A DNA stretch of 64,000 nucleotides from Epiperipatus broadwayi (taxonomy: Eukaryota; Onychophora; Udeonychophora; Euonychophora; Peripatidae), in contig JAQFVV010000014.1 of NCBI GenBank assembly GCA_028023455.1, positions 2,545,336-2,609,335 of the forward strand, written 5' to 3'. The translations under genes and the position numbers were made by a program. The notes beneath the pieces are model-generated. The model was given only the letters and a program-made list of their open reading frames with translations, did not search any database and had not been told where the DNA came from. Position 1 is the stretch's first letter; each line of letters begins with the position of its first letter. Of the stretch, positions 1 to 12,907 are shown piece after piece.

Positions 1-2440
1 AATGTTTTGCAGGTTTTTATATATATTTTTATTACTATATTAACTTAATAGATTTTATTTATGCTTGGAGCCATTCATATTTTTTGTACTATATTTTCCT
101 TTTCAAACATGATGGGAGAAAAATGTGATTGTTTGAGCATTAATGAATTTATTAATTTAACAGCTTTAAAGTAGCAATCTCTAAATGTACAATAAATTTG
201 GTTTTTGAAAGATAAAGTAGCAATCTTGTAAACAAATTACATTTGAAATGTTTTTTCATTTATTATACTGAAAATATTTTGTTCTACAGATTATTTAATC
301 TAATAGGGGCTTTAGATAAAATTAATTATCTAATATGTTTTTGTGAAAGTAGATGCTCTGGGCAGTTTACTGTAATTGTAAAATAACATACTCATGTGCT
401 CAAAGACTATGAATTGAAGCTCAGTTTTGTCATTTTCACAACTTAAATATTAGGATCTGAACACTAAATCATTCTTTTTTTTAAAGAAAATATAGTCTGT
501 TTTTGTTTCATTAAATTTATTATTACATAATTTCTGTATGTTAGTAACACTTGAACACTTTCTCTATATAACATTAGTAAAATTTCATTTAAGAATACTC
601 TGTAAAATTTTGAAATTACATTAATAAAATGAAATGATAAATCATAGATTTCTAAATTATAATAATAAAATTGTGCCAACACACAGATAACATAAAGCTA
701 TATAAATGACTATTAAAAACTTGAAACAAAACATAACCTAAAAAAAAAAAACAAATTATGACTTTTCTGTAACAAGAACAACTATTTTGTTGTTGTTTGT
801 TTAACATATCCCTTTCTTTAATTATTTTTTCTGTTTGCTCTAAAGCTATATAGTTTTAAACCATGTATTTTCAACAATATAACTTTGGTTAACAACAAAT
901 TCATGTAATCTAATTCGTACAATAAAGTATATTATTGAAACAAATGATAATTAACAAATTAAAAAGACTTAATGCTTTTGAGAAAGTATATTTATCATAA
1001 TCATAACCTGTTATGACTCACTCATAGGAATCATTGATAAAATTATAAGATCAATCAAAAATATTCAACTGCTATATAAAATACTGTAGAATTCATTACT
1101 TTCTAAAAACTTGTTTATGGTGAACTTAATCATGATTTTAATGGGCATATTCAGTTTATGTTATAGAAGTTATCTCAAAGACATTCTAATGGATAATGTT
1201 GATTGTTTCAGTGGGACATATGACAAAGAATAGAATACTTTGGAGAACTACAATTAAACACATTGCTGAAGTAATTTAAAAAGAAAGGTTCCTGCTGATG
1301 AAATTAAAATATGACATCCCAAAAATGTCAAATAAACCCAGTAATGAGTCAACATATCAGTATGTTTGTGGTTTTGATTTCAATAGTATTTGTACAATCC
1401 ATCATTAATATGATATTCTTTTTATTTTACGTCTTATTATCTTTTTGTTTATTTTTTTTAAGTTGGAATGGTCATATTCAATTCAAAATGGCTGATGATA
1501 GGATGTTTTTATGAGATTCTCATTTATAATTTTTTTGAAAATGTTTTTATTCATCCACTCCACAATTATTTTTTTTTTTTTAGAAATCTTGTTTTTCATT
1601 ATTATCAGTTTTTTTTTAATTTTATACAAATTTTAGTTTTTTTTATTTTATTTTTCCGGCTTTTTGCTTGAAATTTCTCAATCTTTAAAGTATTTAAAAC
1701 TTTTCTTCTGGATTAAATTTTTATTCTCTTTATCAGTCTCTTTGTTACACACACAGCCTTTTTATTATTATTATTTTTTAACACTTCAAAATAATTTTAA
1801 CTCTTTATCAATATTTTTGTGATTTCTTAAAATTGTTTAACTTGTTTTTATCTTTTTTAGTCAGATAAAAATAATTTATTAGAACTTTTTTTTTTAAGAA
1901 AAACTATCATTCGTAATTTAATTTTGCTATTCTGTTCCATTTTTTATAAATTGTGATTTTTTTTTTCTTATAATCCCCAACTCTTTGTTATGTGAGGTAA
2001 AACTAACTAATAAATGAGTACAATAATTCATATCCACATGTTATCATATTTCAAATCATGTGAACTTCTATGTCCAATTCTAATTTTTGACAAACGACAA
2101 TCTTGTGCCTAATTATAAGTCTCCATTGCATTCTATCCTCAGTCATTTCTTTCTAATGAGATCAATCAACTGGAAAATAACTATTAATACTAATTTATTC
2201 AATAAGAAGAATATATATTGTTAATAACAATGGGAATTTGTAATACATTGTAATAATCATACGAATTAATAAGTTAAATCTAACTTGTAATATGTTTCCT
2301 ATAACAATATTTTTTTACAACATTCATTTTGTGATATTGATTTATTCCAACTCTTTTATCATCTTTACAAAATAAAAAAGAACACTTTTCTTATTATGCA
2401 CCTTTTAAAGGACTTATTTAATAATATGTAAAAAAAAAAA
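1..2440. other. AT-rich non-coding DNA, no gene seen
   Basis: This stretch holds only short open frames rich in Phe, Ile, Tyr and Lys, as expected from AT-rich DNA. A T-rich strand bias runs through about 1550-1960. I see no exon with convincing splice borders and no recognisable repeat family. It is probably intron of the helicase gene whose exon lies at 20.5 kb, but that is inference from position. Confidence 0.6.
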
Positions 2441-2473
2441 AATTTTTTTTTAAATAAATAGTCAACTATATAA

Positions 2474-2785
2474 AGTACAAAATAACAAAGTAATTCCATC
2501 TCTATTAATTTGCCATTCTTGGAAAATATCAGAGATCTTAATAAGGTAGATTTGTTATAGATCAATTGGAAATTGCAGGAATATTATCATTTTATAAAAG
2601 CATTTGAGCCTTTTTCATTTTTATGACTTATTTTGAATTTCAAATGCTTTTATGAAAGGCAATCAATATTCCTGCAATTTCCAATTATTTTATAACTAGT
2701 CTAGATTCTTATGATCTCTGATATTTTACAAGAATGGCAAATTAACTGAGAGGGAATTAGGATTACTTTGTTATTTTGTACTTTT
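2474..2785. repeat. Imperfect fold-back (inverted repeat), arms about 135-145 bp
   Basis: The left arm (about 2474-2607) and right arm (about 2640-2785) are imperfect reverse complements around a short centre near 2623. Landmarks that pair are AAAGTACAAAATAACAAAG with CTTTGTTATTTTGTACTTT, TTGGAAATTGCAGGAATATT with AATATTCCTGCAATTTCCAA, and AAAAGCATTTGA with TCAAATGCTTTT. Weaker pairing may continue outward to about 2440 and 2820. No reading frame is supported. It could be a fold-back MITE or the source of a long RNA hairpin; no target-site duplication was recognised. Confidence 0.75.
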
Positions 2786-2829
2786 TAGTTACATTTACAT
2801 GTTTTTTTTTTAAATGTGACAAAAATTGT

Positions 2830-5800
2830 AATTTATTAATTTGTGACAATAAAAAATATTCCTCTAACAAACAAATTCTAAATTTAAATATCATGTAATC
2901 ATCAACAATATAAAAATATTTATGTATTCGCTTTTTAATCAATTTAATTAAATATGTAAATCAATATTATCAAAATTTTATTCTGCAAATGTAATGCTTT
3001 TCTGTGAGATATTTTCTATTGTAATTAGTTTAATTAAACTTAATTAACAAAATTTTTTTCTATAAATGTAATATTTTTGTTGGACCAGTTGTTAAGGATT
3101 TTTTTTGGAAAGTGTAAGAATGTGAGTTCAAGTTCTAAATGGGGAGGGATTTTTTTTTTCATTGTTAATTTAAAATGTAGATATACCAGTAAAAACACAT
3201 AGGGTAAGTTAATGAAAAAGCATTTTATATATGATAGTTTTGGATGACTAGCAGTCTTTTTCAAATGTTTGTAATATATTTTCCCTATTTCTTTCAAACC
3301 ACAAATTAGTGATCCTCAAAGAAGGCTCCTAGTAAGTTAAAACTGTCATATATTTCTTAAAGCATTGTGAAAAATGCATTATGAGAAATAAGTGTGTGGC
3401 GTGTTTTGCATATATTTAATAGAAGCAGTAGAATAAGAATGGAATTAATTTTGGATATCTATTTCATTATATATTTGATGTATAATGACTGTTCTTTAAC
3501 AAATGTTTGCAGCTTACGAGTTATCAAATTTTCCATTTTTGAAATAAGACTGAAACTATAAGAAGTGAAAATGACTGGTCAAAAACAATTAAAATAAATC
3601 TAACTTATAATAAAAAAAACTTACATGGGAATTTAAAAGGGAAGAGTTTGAATATTAGTGATTAATTATTTTAATGTTTATACTTTAGGAAGTTTTTGTA
3701 GTTGTTTTAATTTTTAATACCATCACAAAATTTGTCTCAGAAACATTTGTTAATTAATAACTCAACAACAACACAAATTAATTTTAATACATTTAATAGA
3801 ACAAAGATTTACTTTCGAATATGATATATTTATATAATCCATATAATGTATTAATATATTTTTATTTTGTTTATACATTTTGTACTTTTTTTTCTTTTCT
3901 TTTTACTCTCATTTTTCTTTTGTTGTTGTTGTTGTTTCCAAAAAATAGTTAAAAATATATATAAATATATTATAGTATTTATTTGTTTATTTATGTTTTC
4001 TATTCATGCAGGATAAAATTCACATTTTATATTTTTAAAAAGTTAAATAATTGAATTATGTATTGTCCTAGGAAAAGTATAATATGGAAAAATCTATTAA
4101 GAAAATTAAATACAACTGTTAGAATTGATAGTTAATTGAGTTCCTAAAAGTTTTTTTTTTTTTTTTTTTAAATTTCAAAAATAAATATTTAATTTTTTTT
4201 TATCTCCTGAGAGATCCATATATTCTTATTAAATTATCATGACAAATAGAAATATTTTTACATATAATCTATTTTAAAGAAATTGAGAAAAAAATGAAAA
4301 CTTTAAAGTATATGTACATTCTGTATAGTACTATATTTGATAAACTTTTGTAAAATGATGGTGGATTTTTTTAAAAAAAGTTAACAGTTCAAGAAAAAAG
4401 ACTCTTATTACTAATAAAAAAAACTATCTTCTGTAGATATGCAATAAATTAAATATATATGCATGTTAGTTTTTTTGAAAATGCAGGCAAAATAATTAAA
4501 TAACAGAATATGATGATTAAATTTCATCATCATCAGTCTTAGTTTACTATTGTCTCCCATTTACAATTTATTATAATATTTTAGCTTTGGAAGCTCATAA
4601 GAAAATTGTTAGTCTAAATATGGTTCAACTAACATACTAAAATATTTATTAAATCAAAACAAGCAAAGATGCTGGCTTTTATATTAGATTGAATATAATT
4701 TAATAATATGTTCAGATAAATATTTATTTGAATACGGTTAATTAAAATTATTGTTGACAGAAATTTTTAAAAAGTGAAATGATAAAAAACTATCAACAAG
4801 ATTATGGGCAGTTGAAACTGTCAGCTACGTATTTTTGGAAATGTAGAATAATAAAATAAAATATTTTATTCACATTGTGTAAAGTACATAGAATAGTGTA
4901 TTAATATTATTTGTATATATTAGTAATAGATATATATATCTTAATTATTAAAAAACTCATTAATAATCTGAAACTATTGTTAAATGTTATTAAACCTAAT
5001 GAAGTGTTTTACTAGTACTCAGACAAAAATAATAATATTAATAATAACTTTATTTTATACAATAAAATTTATGCCTCTAAAATAGCATCTATATGAAATG
5101 ATCAAGTTTGTATTTATATAAACTATTATCATGAATATCTGAAAAAATATATATTGTATTGTCAAATAAAATTCACAACTTACTCAATAGATTGTTGATA
5201 TTTAGATGTTTTTTTGCCAATCATCTAATTGTTCCCTAATTCTAGTATAGTAATGTTTTAAGTCTTTTTCACATGTTATTAACAAAAACGTATAATAAGT
5301 TGCAAAGAAATTTTACATCTATTTGTCAAAAGAGATATTTCAGCAAATGATTTGACGATAATTAATGATGCTGCACACAAACACTAGAATGTGTGATGGC
5401 TAAATAGGCAAAAAAAAAGTGTTGGGTTAACAATGAAATGATTAGCAAAATGGAAAAGGACAGTATGTATTTTATACCAAGTGTGTGTGTGTATATATAT
5501 ATACGATCTAACGATTTTTCTTTTAAAAGTTAACCTTGATAATAGCGGTTGCTAGTCCGTCGAAATATCATATTGTAATGCAAAATAATACACGATTTAT
5601 TTCCAAAAATATTAATTTATCTACATCATACAACCCTGAAAACATTAAATATATATATATGAGACTGATAAAACTGGATAGTTATGGTTAGAAGAAGAAA
5701 CCAAAATATCAAATGGCCCCAAACTTTCTTAGTAATTTTCAATAGCTAATTCATATTCTCTCACTCCAGTTATATCTTCTAGTGTGAGCTCTAGTAAACT

Positions 5801-8800
5801 GGAAATTATTATGATGATATTGATAGATCAGCAATGGATAGGAATTGATTAATCATTGCCAGCTAATGATTACTTGAACTAGCACTAGATATCGTAATTG
5901 AAGTTGCTACTAAAGTAGAAGAAAGATAGAAGAATTACAAAGTATAAAAAAGGGATTAAAAATAAAAATGAGTTGTATTTAATTTATAATGAATAAAATA
6001 TTTTGAATATTAGAATCAGAAGTTAAAAAATGTAATATCAGTTACAGAAATTCTATGAAAAGATAAACTTTCATTTTTTTTTAAAACAGGAAAATTAGAA
6101 AAAGAAGAATAAACTGGTTATATTAATGTAGTATGAAGTTGTAAATGTTATTATAGTTAAGATGAAGTCTGGCTTAGTGTGAAAAAAAAAACATTGATAA
6201 AATTCCGGTTGAATTATTAGAAGTTTATGGAATGGGGGGAGAATTAGAAATTAAATATTTTTGATAATGCGATATATTACTTTATAAAGTGACCAGTAGG
6301 ATTTTTTTCAGTATTTTCTTGCCTAATGCAATAAAAAAATAAATATTCTGAGGGAATATGTTTATCTCTCAATGGCCACAAGATTACTATGATACCGCTA
6401 TAAATTTTCATAGAAATTTTTTAATTTAACAGGTATTCACTTTAGTACCTTTCTAAGTATGTCTGTGTTTTGAAAAAAATTAATTAGTTTGAATTTAATT
6501 TGTATTGTGAAAGTTTTATGTAACTTTTTTGGAGTTTAGCATTATCTCACATTGCTTGTGGTCTAAGTGTAAATAATGTAACTCCATTTTGCAATCTATG
6601 GTTAGTTTTTTATTTTTTTACATAAATATTATAATATTTAGTGTTAATAATGTTTACAATAATAAAAAGCAAATTTATTTTATTATAATAACTGATCATA
6701 AACAAGAAACCAACCTATTCCAATTAGAAGCTATTCTAAACAAAAATAAATTTATTTCTCAATTTTTTTTTACTTTATGGTTATATGTGCAAGTATTATA
6801 ATACTTATTATGAATGGTATTTATAATTTAAAAAATCAACTTTGCAATGATAATTATATAAGCAAAGTCTTTTCTTAGGAATATAGGCTGAATACACAAT
6901 TATGTATATTTAACCTGATTAGTAATATTCATTAATGTATTTATTTGAAATGGATGATGTCATAGTTGTGAATGGAAAATGTTGACATTTGTCAATAAAA
7001 ATGTAATAATTTTATAATGTTAGACCTGTTGATAAAATAAAGAAGTTTGAATTTGGAAAAAGTAATTGAGCAAAAGATGCCATAATATGGTAGATTTATT
7101 GACATAATATTGTGAACTTATGTTAAACTTACCCATAAGTAATGGTATTTATAAAGTACAATATTATCTAGATCAGTGTGAATTTACAATACAACTAACC
7201 AATGAAATGATAATGAAAATAAATTGATAGCTGCTGGCAGAGTCAGACCTATTGGAAAGCTATGCCAATAAATTTTATTATTTCCAATAAGGATGCATAT
7301 CTGGATGTATTATGAAATCCATGTGAAAGATTTAGACATCAGATAACTTTCAGACATCAAATGCCAGTAAGTTAATCAATATTTGTTGAAGTATAATAAG
7401 CATGCTCAAGGCTGAAGCAGGATGATTCTAGCTACTAATATCATTGTATCTGCACACAAAGTAAGCAACCTTGGATTTGGAAGTATCAACATTTTAAAGA
7501 GGAGTCTCCGTATTTTTTCCCAAGCACTAGTTGCACCTGAAATAACTCACATTTGCAATTCACTCATTGTAATGGAAACTGATGTATATATCATTATTTT
7601 AAATATCTTAACAATTAATTATTGACTTGTGCTATTATTGAAGGTCTAAAACATCATTATAGCAGCACTATTTGTATAAACACAACAGAATTGGTGCACT
7701 TGATATGACCTATCCTTATGGGTTGGTTAGATTTTTTTATGATATAAAAAAAATTGACAGTAGCAAAGCTTTTTAGTGCAAGTCAATGAAAAGAGAATTG
7801 AACAATCAATAATTCTAACAGTTTCTTCATTTTTGGTGGAAAAATATTGTTTACTGGAAGAATTTCACTATGGCAAACCAAAATTTTGGCCAATATATAT
7901 GGAATGATTTTTTTTTTCTTTTGGCAAATCAAAAAGTCAGATTTAAATATTAACAACATGTGTAAGTACTTGCAGTTTTTGTTTTATGAAATCTTACATT
8001 CTCAATCAGCCTCTATACCTGCTTCTTTCATGATGGATTACTTCTATCCAAAATCTTTAACTCTACTACAGAAGTACAATATTAAACTTTATGTTCATGA
8101 GAAGCAAAAAAGGCTATTTTTTTTTTCACAGAATCAGGAAACTAGTGATAAACTGTGATTTTAAAGATTTTTTAAATGAAGCACTGACTTTTTATAAATA
8201 AAGCATTGAGAGACTTCATTTGTAGCATGAAAGATCATAGCCTCAGAATCAATGCTTTAGTGGGGCCAATCACCATTTTTGATTCTGCAGTCTCTTTGAT
8301 AATTCTAATTTAGTTTATAGTGAATCACACAGGTCTTTTACAGAAATCTGAGCCCAGTATTAAAGTTATCAGTCAGAAATGGGAGTTAGAGAAATACACA
8401 GATGATCAAAACAAAAGTAGGTTGGCCTTTAGTTAAAAATATTAACAACTGCCAGAATAAGTAAGCAATTGCAAAAGTTATTTATAGATGCAACAAATCT
8501 CAAGTTTATCTCAAATGTTTACAAAGATATATGGGTTACAAATACTGCAATTGTATCAGATTTATCAAAACTGCATGCCCTAAAAGAAAAAACTTCATTG
8601 CAGTCAGAAAAGTAAGATCTTATAAAATCAATTCCTGTATAAATAAAGTTAATTCCATATTTGTTTAATTATTTTAATGAACTATTAATTAGTTCACTTT
8701 TAATAAGAATAGATTAACATTGGTACAGAAAGATTTTATTTCATAAGTTGTGGCTCTCTTACAGATAAATGGTGAAAAGCTTAACAAAATATTAGTTAGA

Positions 8801-9030
8801 ATTTCTGAAATTATATAAAACTTGAGATGAATTTCAATAAGTCTAATGTAATCATTGTATTCAGACATGATATTTTTGAGCAAATTTATGCTTTTAATTA
8901 TTTAGGAAGTTAGTTTTTTGATTATAGAAAAAAATAAAAACATTATAATGAGATTATGGATAAAATAATAAAAATATTATAATGACTAAACAGTTTTTCA
9001 ACAAGAATTTGGTATATTTTTACACCCTTG
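2830..9030. other. AT-rich non-coding DNA, no supported gene
   Basis: This is long AT-rich sequence with homopolymers, for example the poly-T near 4150 and a mixed GT/TA microsatellite near 5481-5503. Around 7.42-8.16 kb there are two longer open frames of 67 and 103 aa. They lack any motif I can defend; a phrase in the first is faintly like non-LTR reverse transcriptases but is not enough for a call. No splice-bordered exon of the helicase gene was recognised here. Confidence 0.5.
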
Positions 9031-9675
9031 CATATATATATATATATATTGTACTGAGACAAAGTCGGTACAGGTATATACGCACACACATGAGCAATGT
9101 AAACACTCTATATTTTTTTCTCTTCTTTCACTTTCAACTTATGATAAAAAAATAAATGTAGTTTTCTTTCAATGCGTTATAAAATACACTGTAAAATAAA
9201 ATGTTAATATTTCTGATTAAATAGTTAAGGCTTTCATTTAATCTATTATAATAATATTCTCTAAAAAGAAAACAAAAAAATAAAATATAAAGTACTACTA
9301 ATATGCCATTTTAAATCTCAATAAGTGATTTCTACTTGTATATGCCGCAGGGATAATTAAAAGGGGTTTGTTTTAGATTATAACTGTAGTGAAAGTTAAA
9401 AGCTTATAGAAGTGATTTTGAGACAGATTAAATGCTCGACTTTTAAACTAATGTAAGTTAAATTGTTCTCTTAAAACACGCACACATGTATGCATAAAAG
9501 GTGTGAATAAGTATGAATTTTTTCTAACTGAGATTGTAATATGAGATTGCATAAACCTAAGATTGCCTCAAGCATATGGATTGAGTGGACATTACGTAGG
9601 ACACGGACCCCAACGACAACTCAAAGAATATTGAACTCTGGGTGGAGATTCGATCCTCAGATAATAACCAACCCA

Positions 9676-9683
9676 TATAAATA
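9676..9683 (+). promoter_or_regulatory. TATA box in LTR 1 (putative)
   Basis: The octamer TATAAATA lies about 630 bp inside the LTR and is repeated at the equivalent place in the 3' LTR. The related element 2 has TATAAATAG in its LTR, at a similar distance upstream of the shared splice-donor-like motif (458 versus 391 nt). In AT-rich DNA a TATA match alone is weak; the parallel spacing is what supports it. Confidence 0.4.
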
Positions 9684-10730
9684 TGAATCTAAATCTAAAG
9701 AGAGAGTCTTTTTACACTTTTTCTTTTTACATCTTTTTTTTTTGTTTTTGCTTCTGCTTATAGTTTTTTTTTTATTCCTCCGGAAGCTACAACTAGAACT
9801 TTTCTTTTTTTGCTATCCGGTTTATCCAATATGATCACTGTGAAATTAACATTTAGAGCGTCGATCATCATGATGGGCTAGAAAACCCTTCAGTGATTGA
9901 CCGACGCTCTGCCGCCAGAACATCTCCACAGCTATGAATGATCAACAACAATACCGTCCGAACATAGTGCTCCAATCAGTCTAAGGACGTTGTTCCGTTT
10001 AATATACAAGAATCGTCCAAACATACTACGCTGAACTTATGTGAAATGAATAACCATGTATTATGGAAACCTCATCTATCAGGTTCGAACCCTCACCAAA
10101 CTAGAAGCAGCAGAAGACTAAGCAAAATCCTAGGTAAACATTTTTTTTATAACGCTTCCATTCATTCTTTACGTAAACTTAAAAGGCAATCTCATAATTA
10201 ATTAAATTCGACTTTCGTAAATCAAATATAAAATGATCCGTAATCTCTCATATATTAAATCTTATTATTTTAATCTCAACTTTCGTAAATAAAAATATCA
10301 GATGCTACATAGTCCATCATATTTAAATCTTAGGACTTTTCCAGTTATGAACTTTGATCCTAATTATTATTTTCTTTCGCAGATAAACTATAACACACAC
10401 CTACTTTCAAAATGTAATAAGAGGAAATATATTTTATCAGCCATGTTTATTATGCATAATATGTTCTTTTCTGTGCGAGTGCGAGAATGCGCGTATGTGC
10501 GTGCAAATAAAGCTATTAATCAATGTTTCATTTTTTTATAATCAATAAATTTTTTTTATTTATTTAAACTAGTCGAGCATTCCTCAAATCATTTTTCTAT
10601 AATTAAATATATTTTCTTTTTGAAGTTATTATTATTGTTAGCATTTATTCATGCAATTAATTATTTTACTTTTAAATTTGTCTTTCTTATATTTTTTTTT
10701 TTTTTTTTTATCTCTTTTAAGTTTCATTCA

Positions 10731-10760
10731 TAAACATCGTGCCGTAAGTCACGATGTTTA
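10731..10760 (+). other. Perfect 11-bp stem-loop in LTR 1
   Basis: TAAACATCGTG and CACGATGTTTA pair perfectly around an 8-nt loop. The same hairpin is intact in the 3' LTR at 15599-15628. It lies downstream of a long poly-T run. A role in RNA 3'-end formation or packaging is possible but not shown. Confidence 0.7.
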
Positions 10761-11343
10761 CTTATTATGTAGTTAACATAGGTTTAAGAGTTGGGAGGGC
10801 CTATTATTAATAAATATAAGTAAATGTCAATAGAGCTAGTATAAATAATTCTATTGGATTGTATGATAAAGGGGGGATGATATTATAAGCGTCTATTTGT
10901 TTATTCTAATGATGCCTCAACCGAACATTCGTATTAGTTATAAATAACCAATGATCCCGTCCAATGCTTGGACCGATCTGTTAATCAACCGATCTTCTTA
11001 TCCATTGGTTAATATTGTGTCATTTGCCAGAATAATAGTCTTGAAGGCAATCACATCGTGACCCTGAGTGACCCCTATTGGTCCATGCTGGGAGTTTGAG
11101 CTTATGGGCAGGGATTAGACTTCAAAATCGTTTTGATATGACGTAAGGTGATGCGAGAAATTAAATTATGAATCAAATCATCGTATCTGGCGCCCTCTTG
11201 TGTTGATAATGAACAACTATTGATATAAGAAAAATAAATAAATCTTTACGCTGTATCATGTTTGTTTTGGAGTTCACAATCCCTTTTAGGAATGGTTTAA
11301 TAGGGAGCCGGTGCTTAGGGGATATAAGGGCACGGTAGATAAA

Positions 11344-11364
11344 TGGCGCTTCCAAACGTGAGGC
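11344..11364 (+). promoter_or_regulatory. Putative primer-binding site of element 1
   Basis: TGGCGCTTCCAAACGTGAGGC begins a few bases past the 5' LTR end. It starts TGG as expected for pairing with a tRNA CCA end. Its second half (CCAAACGTGAGGC) resembles the tRNA-Lys-type site of element 2 but has about 3 extra bases, so the exact primer tRNA is uncertain. Confidence 0.5.
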
Positions 11365-11710
11365 TAATATAAATAATGTTTCGGAGAGAAGCAAATCAAG
11401 ACATTAGCCAAAAGCGGCCGAACCTCGTGAAAGACGCAAAACTGAAAAGAGGAAGGAATCTTTTTTTTTCACGTAAACGAAAGTTTGGACGAATGGAAAG
11501 GGAAGGAAAAGGGAGAAAAGGAAAATAACAAACGGAACAAAATACAGCGATTCACAATATCGCAAATCTTTTAATAAAACACTTGGAGCCGGAACGAAAT
11601 AAAAAAAAAAAAAAAACATAGCGGGAGATGGGGGCGCGGACGTCGATTAATCACTTCTTATCATAAAAAAAAAAAAAAAAAAAAAATTTTTTTCCTTTAT
11701 TAAATCATAA

Positions 11711-12907
11711 ATGGACAGCAATAACGATACTGCGTGGGAGGAGACAGGGGAGAGCCCTATAACGTTCAAAAAGATAGATGTTAAAGAAGAGGCTGAATCA
11801 GAAATAAAAATGCTTCTTAAAATGATGAGCCAAATGATGATAGAGATGAGGGAAGATAGGGAAGAAAGAAGGAAGAGAGAAGAGTACAGAGAAGAAGAAA
11901 GAAGGAAAAGGGAAGAGGACAGAGAAGAAGAAAGAAGGAAGAGAGAAGAGGACAGAGAAGAAGAAAGAAGGAAAGAGAGAAAGGAGGAGAGAGGGGAATT
12001 CATTAGGGAGATACGAAAATTATTGAAGGGAAACACAGGAGAGTCAGAGGAGGACCAGAGCAAAGAAGAAGAAATAAAGATTGACGAAGTAAAGACGGAG
12101 ATTACCTCAATAAAAATAGAGATCGGTGCAGCAAAAGCCGAAATAGAAGAAACGAAGACTGAAGTGATAACAGCAAAGGCAGGGTTGGAAGACTTAAGAC
12201 AAAAGGTAGACGCGATAAATAGAAAGGTAGAAGGAATCGAGCCACAACAGAACGTACCGAGAGAAATTATGGCCAAATGTCTGGAGGAGTTGGAAAAGAA
12301 ATTTGAACTGAGAATAAACCTGCGGGAACCGAGCCAGTCGTGGGCTGAAAGGCAAGTAAAAATTGAGATCTTCAGGGCAGGTGAAAACGAGAGTCCGATG
12401 GACCACGTGGAGAGCGCCCGGAACCTGTTTTCTGAGCCCTCAAAGCCGGAGCCAGACAAAATCAATATTGCCAGCACATACCTGCAAGGGCCAGCTAGAG
12501 ATTGGTGGCGAACGATCGAGTTTAAGCCCAGATCGTTCGTAGAATATCGAGAAGAGATCCTACGAAGCTTTTGGAACACTACCAGACAAGAGGGGATCTA
12601 CTTTCACATCACCAATGAAAAATACGGGCTCAAACCTAACGAGACGATAACGCAGTTCTATTACAGGCAGGTGGCCGGCCTCCAGCAGCTACCGGCGTAT
12701 CACATGACGGAGGAGCAAATCATCTCGACCATTAGACACAACATGCCAACAGACATCAGGCAGATGATGCTAAACAGGGATGACGGGGGCATCCACAAGA
12801 TGGGGGATGCCATAGCCAAGTTCGAGCGAGCGGAAGGACGGGAAAGGCATATAGAGAGGCCGGGACAGGAACCATATAGAAGAAAGCTACCACCAGATCG
12901 ATACTGA
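11711..12907 (+). CDS. gag: Gag polyprotein of LTR element 1 (398 aa)
   Basis: This is the only long coding frame of element 1. It starts at ATG 11711 (MDSNNDTAWEETGESPITFK). Residues about 30-100 are a very charged coiled coil containing a short tandem repeat built on RREEDREEE-type units, and heptad-like Glu/Lys helices run to about 180. Residues about 200-390 resemble the Ty3/Gypsy capsid (Retrotransposon_gag type), with YLQGPARDWW, an F-x-E-Y-x-E-E-I-L-R-S-F-W segment and QFYYRQVAGLQQL. No CCHC zinc knuckle and no downstream protease frame are present. Gag would be expected to assemble particles around the element RNA. Base composition is clearly richer in G and A than the surrounding DNA. 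A 310-aa frame on the opposite strand is a shadow of this gene. Confidence 0.85.
   Translation: MDSNNDTAWEETGESPITFKKIDVKEEAESEIKMLLKMMSQMMIEMREDREERRKREEYREEERRKREEDREEERRKREEDREEERRKERKEERGEFIREIRKLLKGNTGESEEDQSKEEEIKIDEVKTEITSIKIEIGAAKAEIEETKTEVITAKAGLEDLRQKVDAINRKVEGIEPQQNVPREIMAKCLEELEKKFELRINLREPSQSWAERQVKIEIFRAGENESPMDHVESARNLFSEPSKPEPDKINIASTYLQGPARDWWRTIEFKPRSFVEYREEILRSFWNTTRQEGIYFHITNEKYGLKPNETITQFYYRQVAGLQQLPAYHMTEEQIISTIRHNMPTDIRQMMLNRDDGGIHKMGDAIAKFERAEGRERHIERPGQEPYRRKLPPDRY

Larger units (their letters stand above)
9050..11338 (+). repeat. 5' LTR of element 1
   Basis: It begins TGTACTGAGACAAAGTCGGTACAGG-like and matches 13918-16206 almost base for base. Inside are a TATAAATA box (9676), a hairpin-forming AGAGCGTCG...CGACGCTCT pair (about 9857-9912), a perfect RNA polymerase III B-box-like GGTTCGAACCC (10082), a splice-donor-like CCTAG/GTAAAC (GT at 10134), and a perfect 11-bp stem-loop at 10731-10760. 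Small frames of 97 and 79 aa repeat in both LTRs but show no domain and are probably incidental. Confidence 0.88.

Noticed and set aside
7422-8158. Possible non-LTR retrotransposon RT (67-aa frame) and following 103-aa frame
   Set aside because: A phrase near APEITHICNSLI hints at LINE RT, but no catalytic motif or continuing homology could be read.
9541-10541. 97-aa and 79-aa frames repeated in both LTRs of element 1 (also 14409-15408)
   Set aside because: They are conserved only because the LTRs are duplicates; composition is Phe/Leu-rich from T tracts and no domain is visible.
11647-12579. 310-aa Ser/Leu-rich frame on the minus strand
   Set aside because: It lies antisense to the Gag coiled coil; the Ser runs are the mirror of GAA/AGA repeats and it has no motif.
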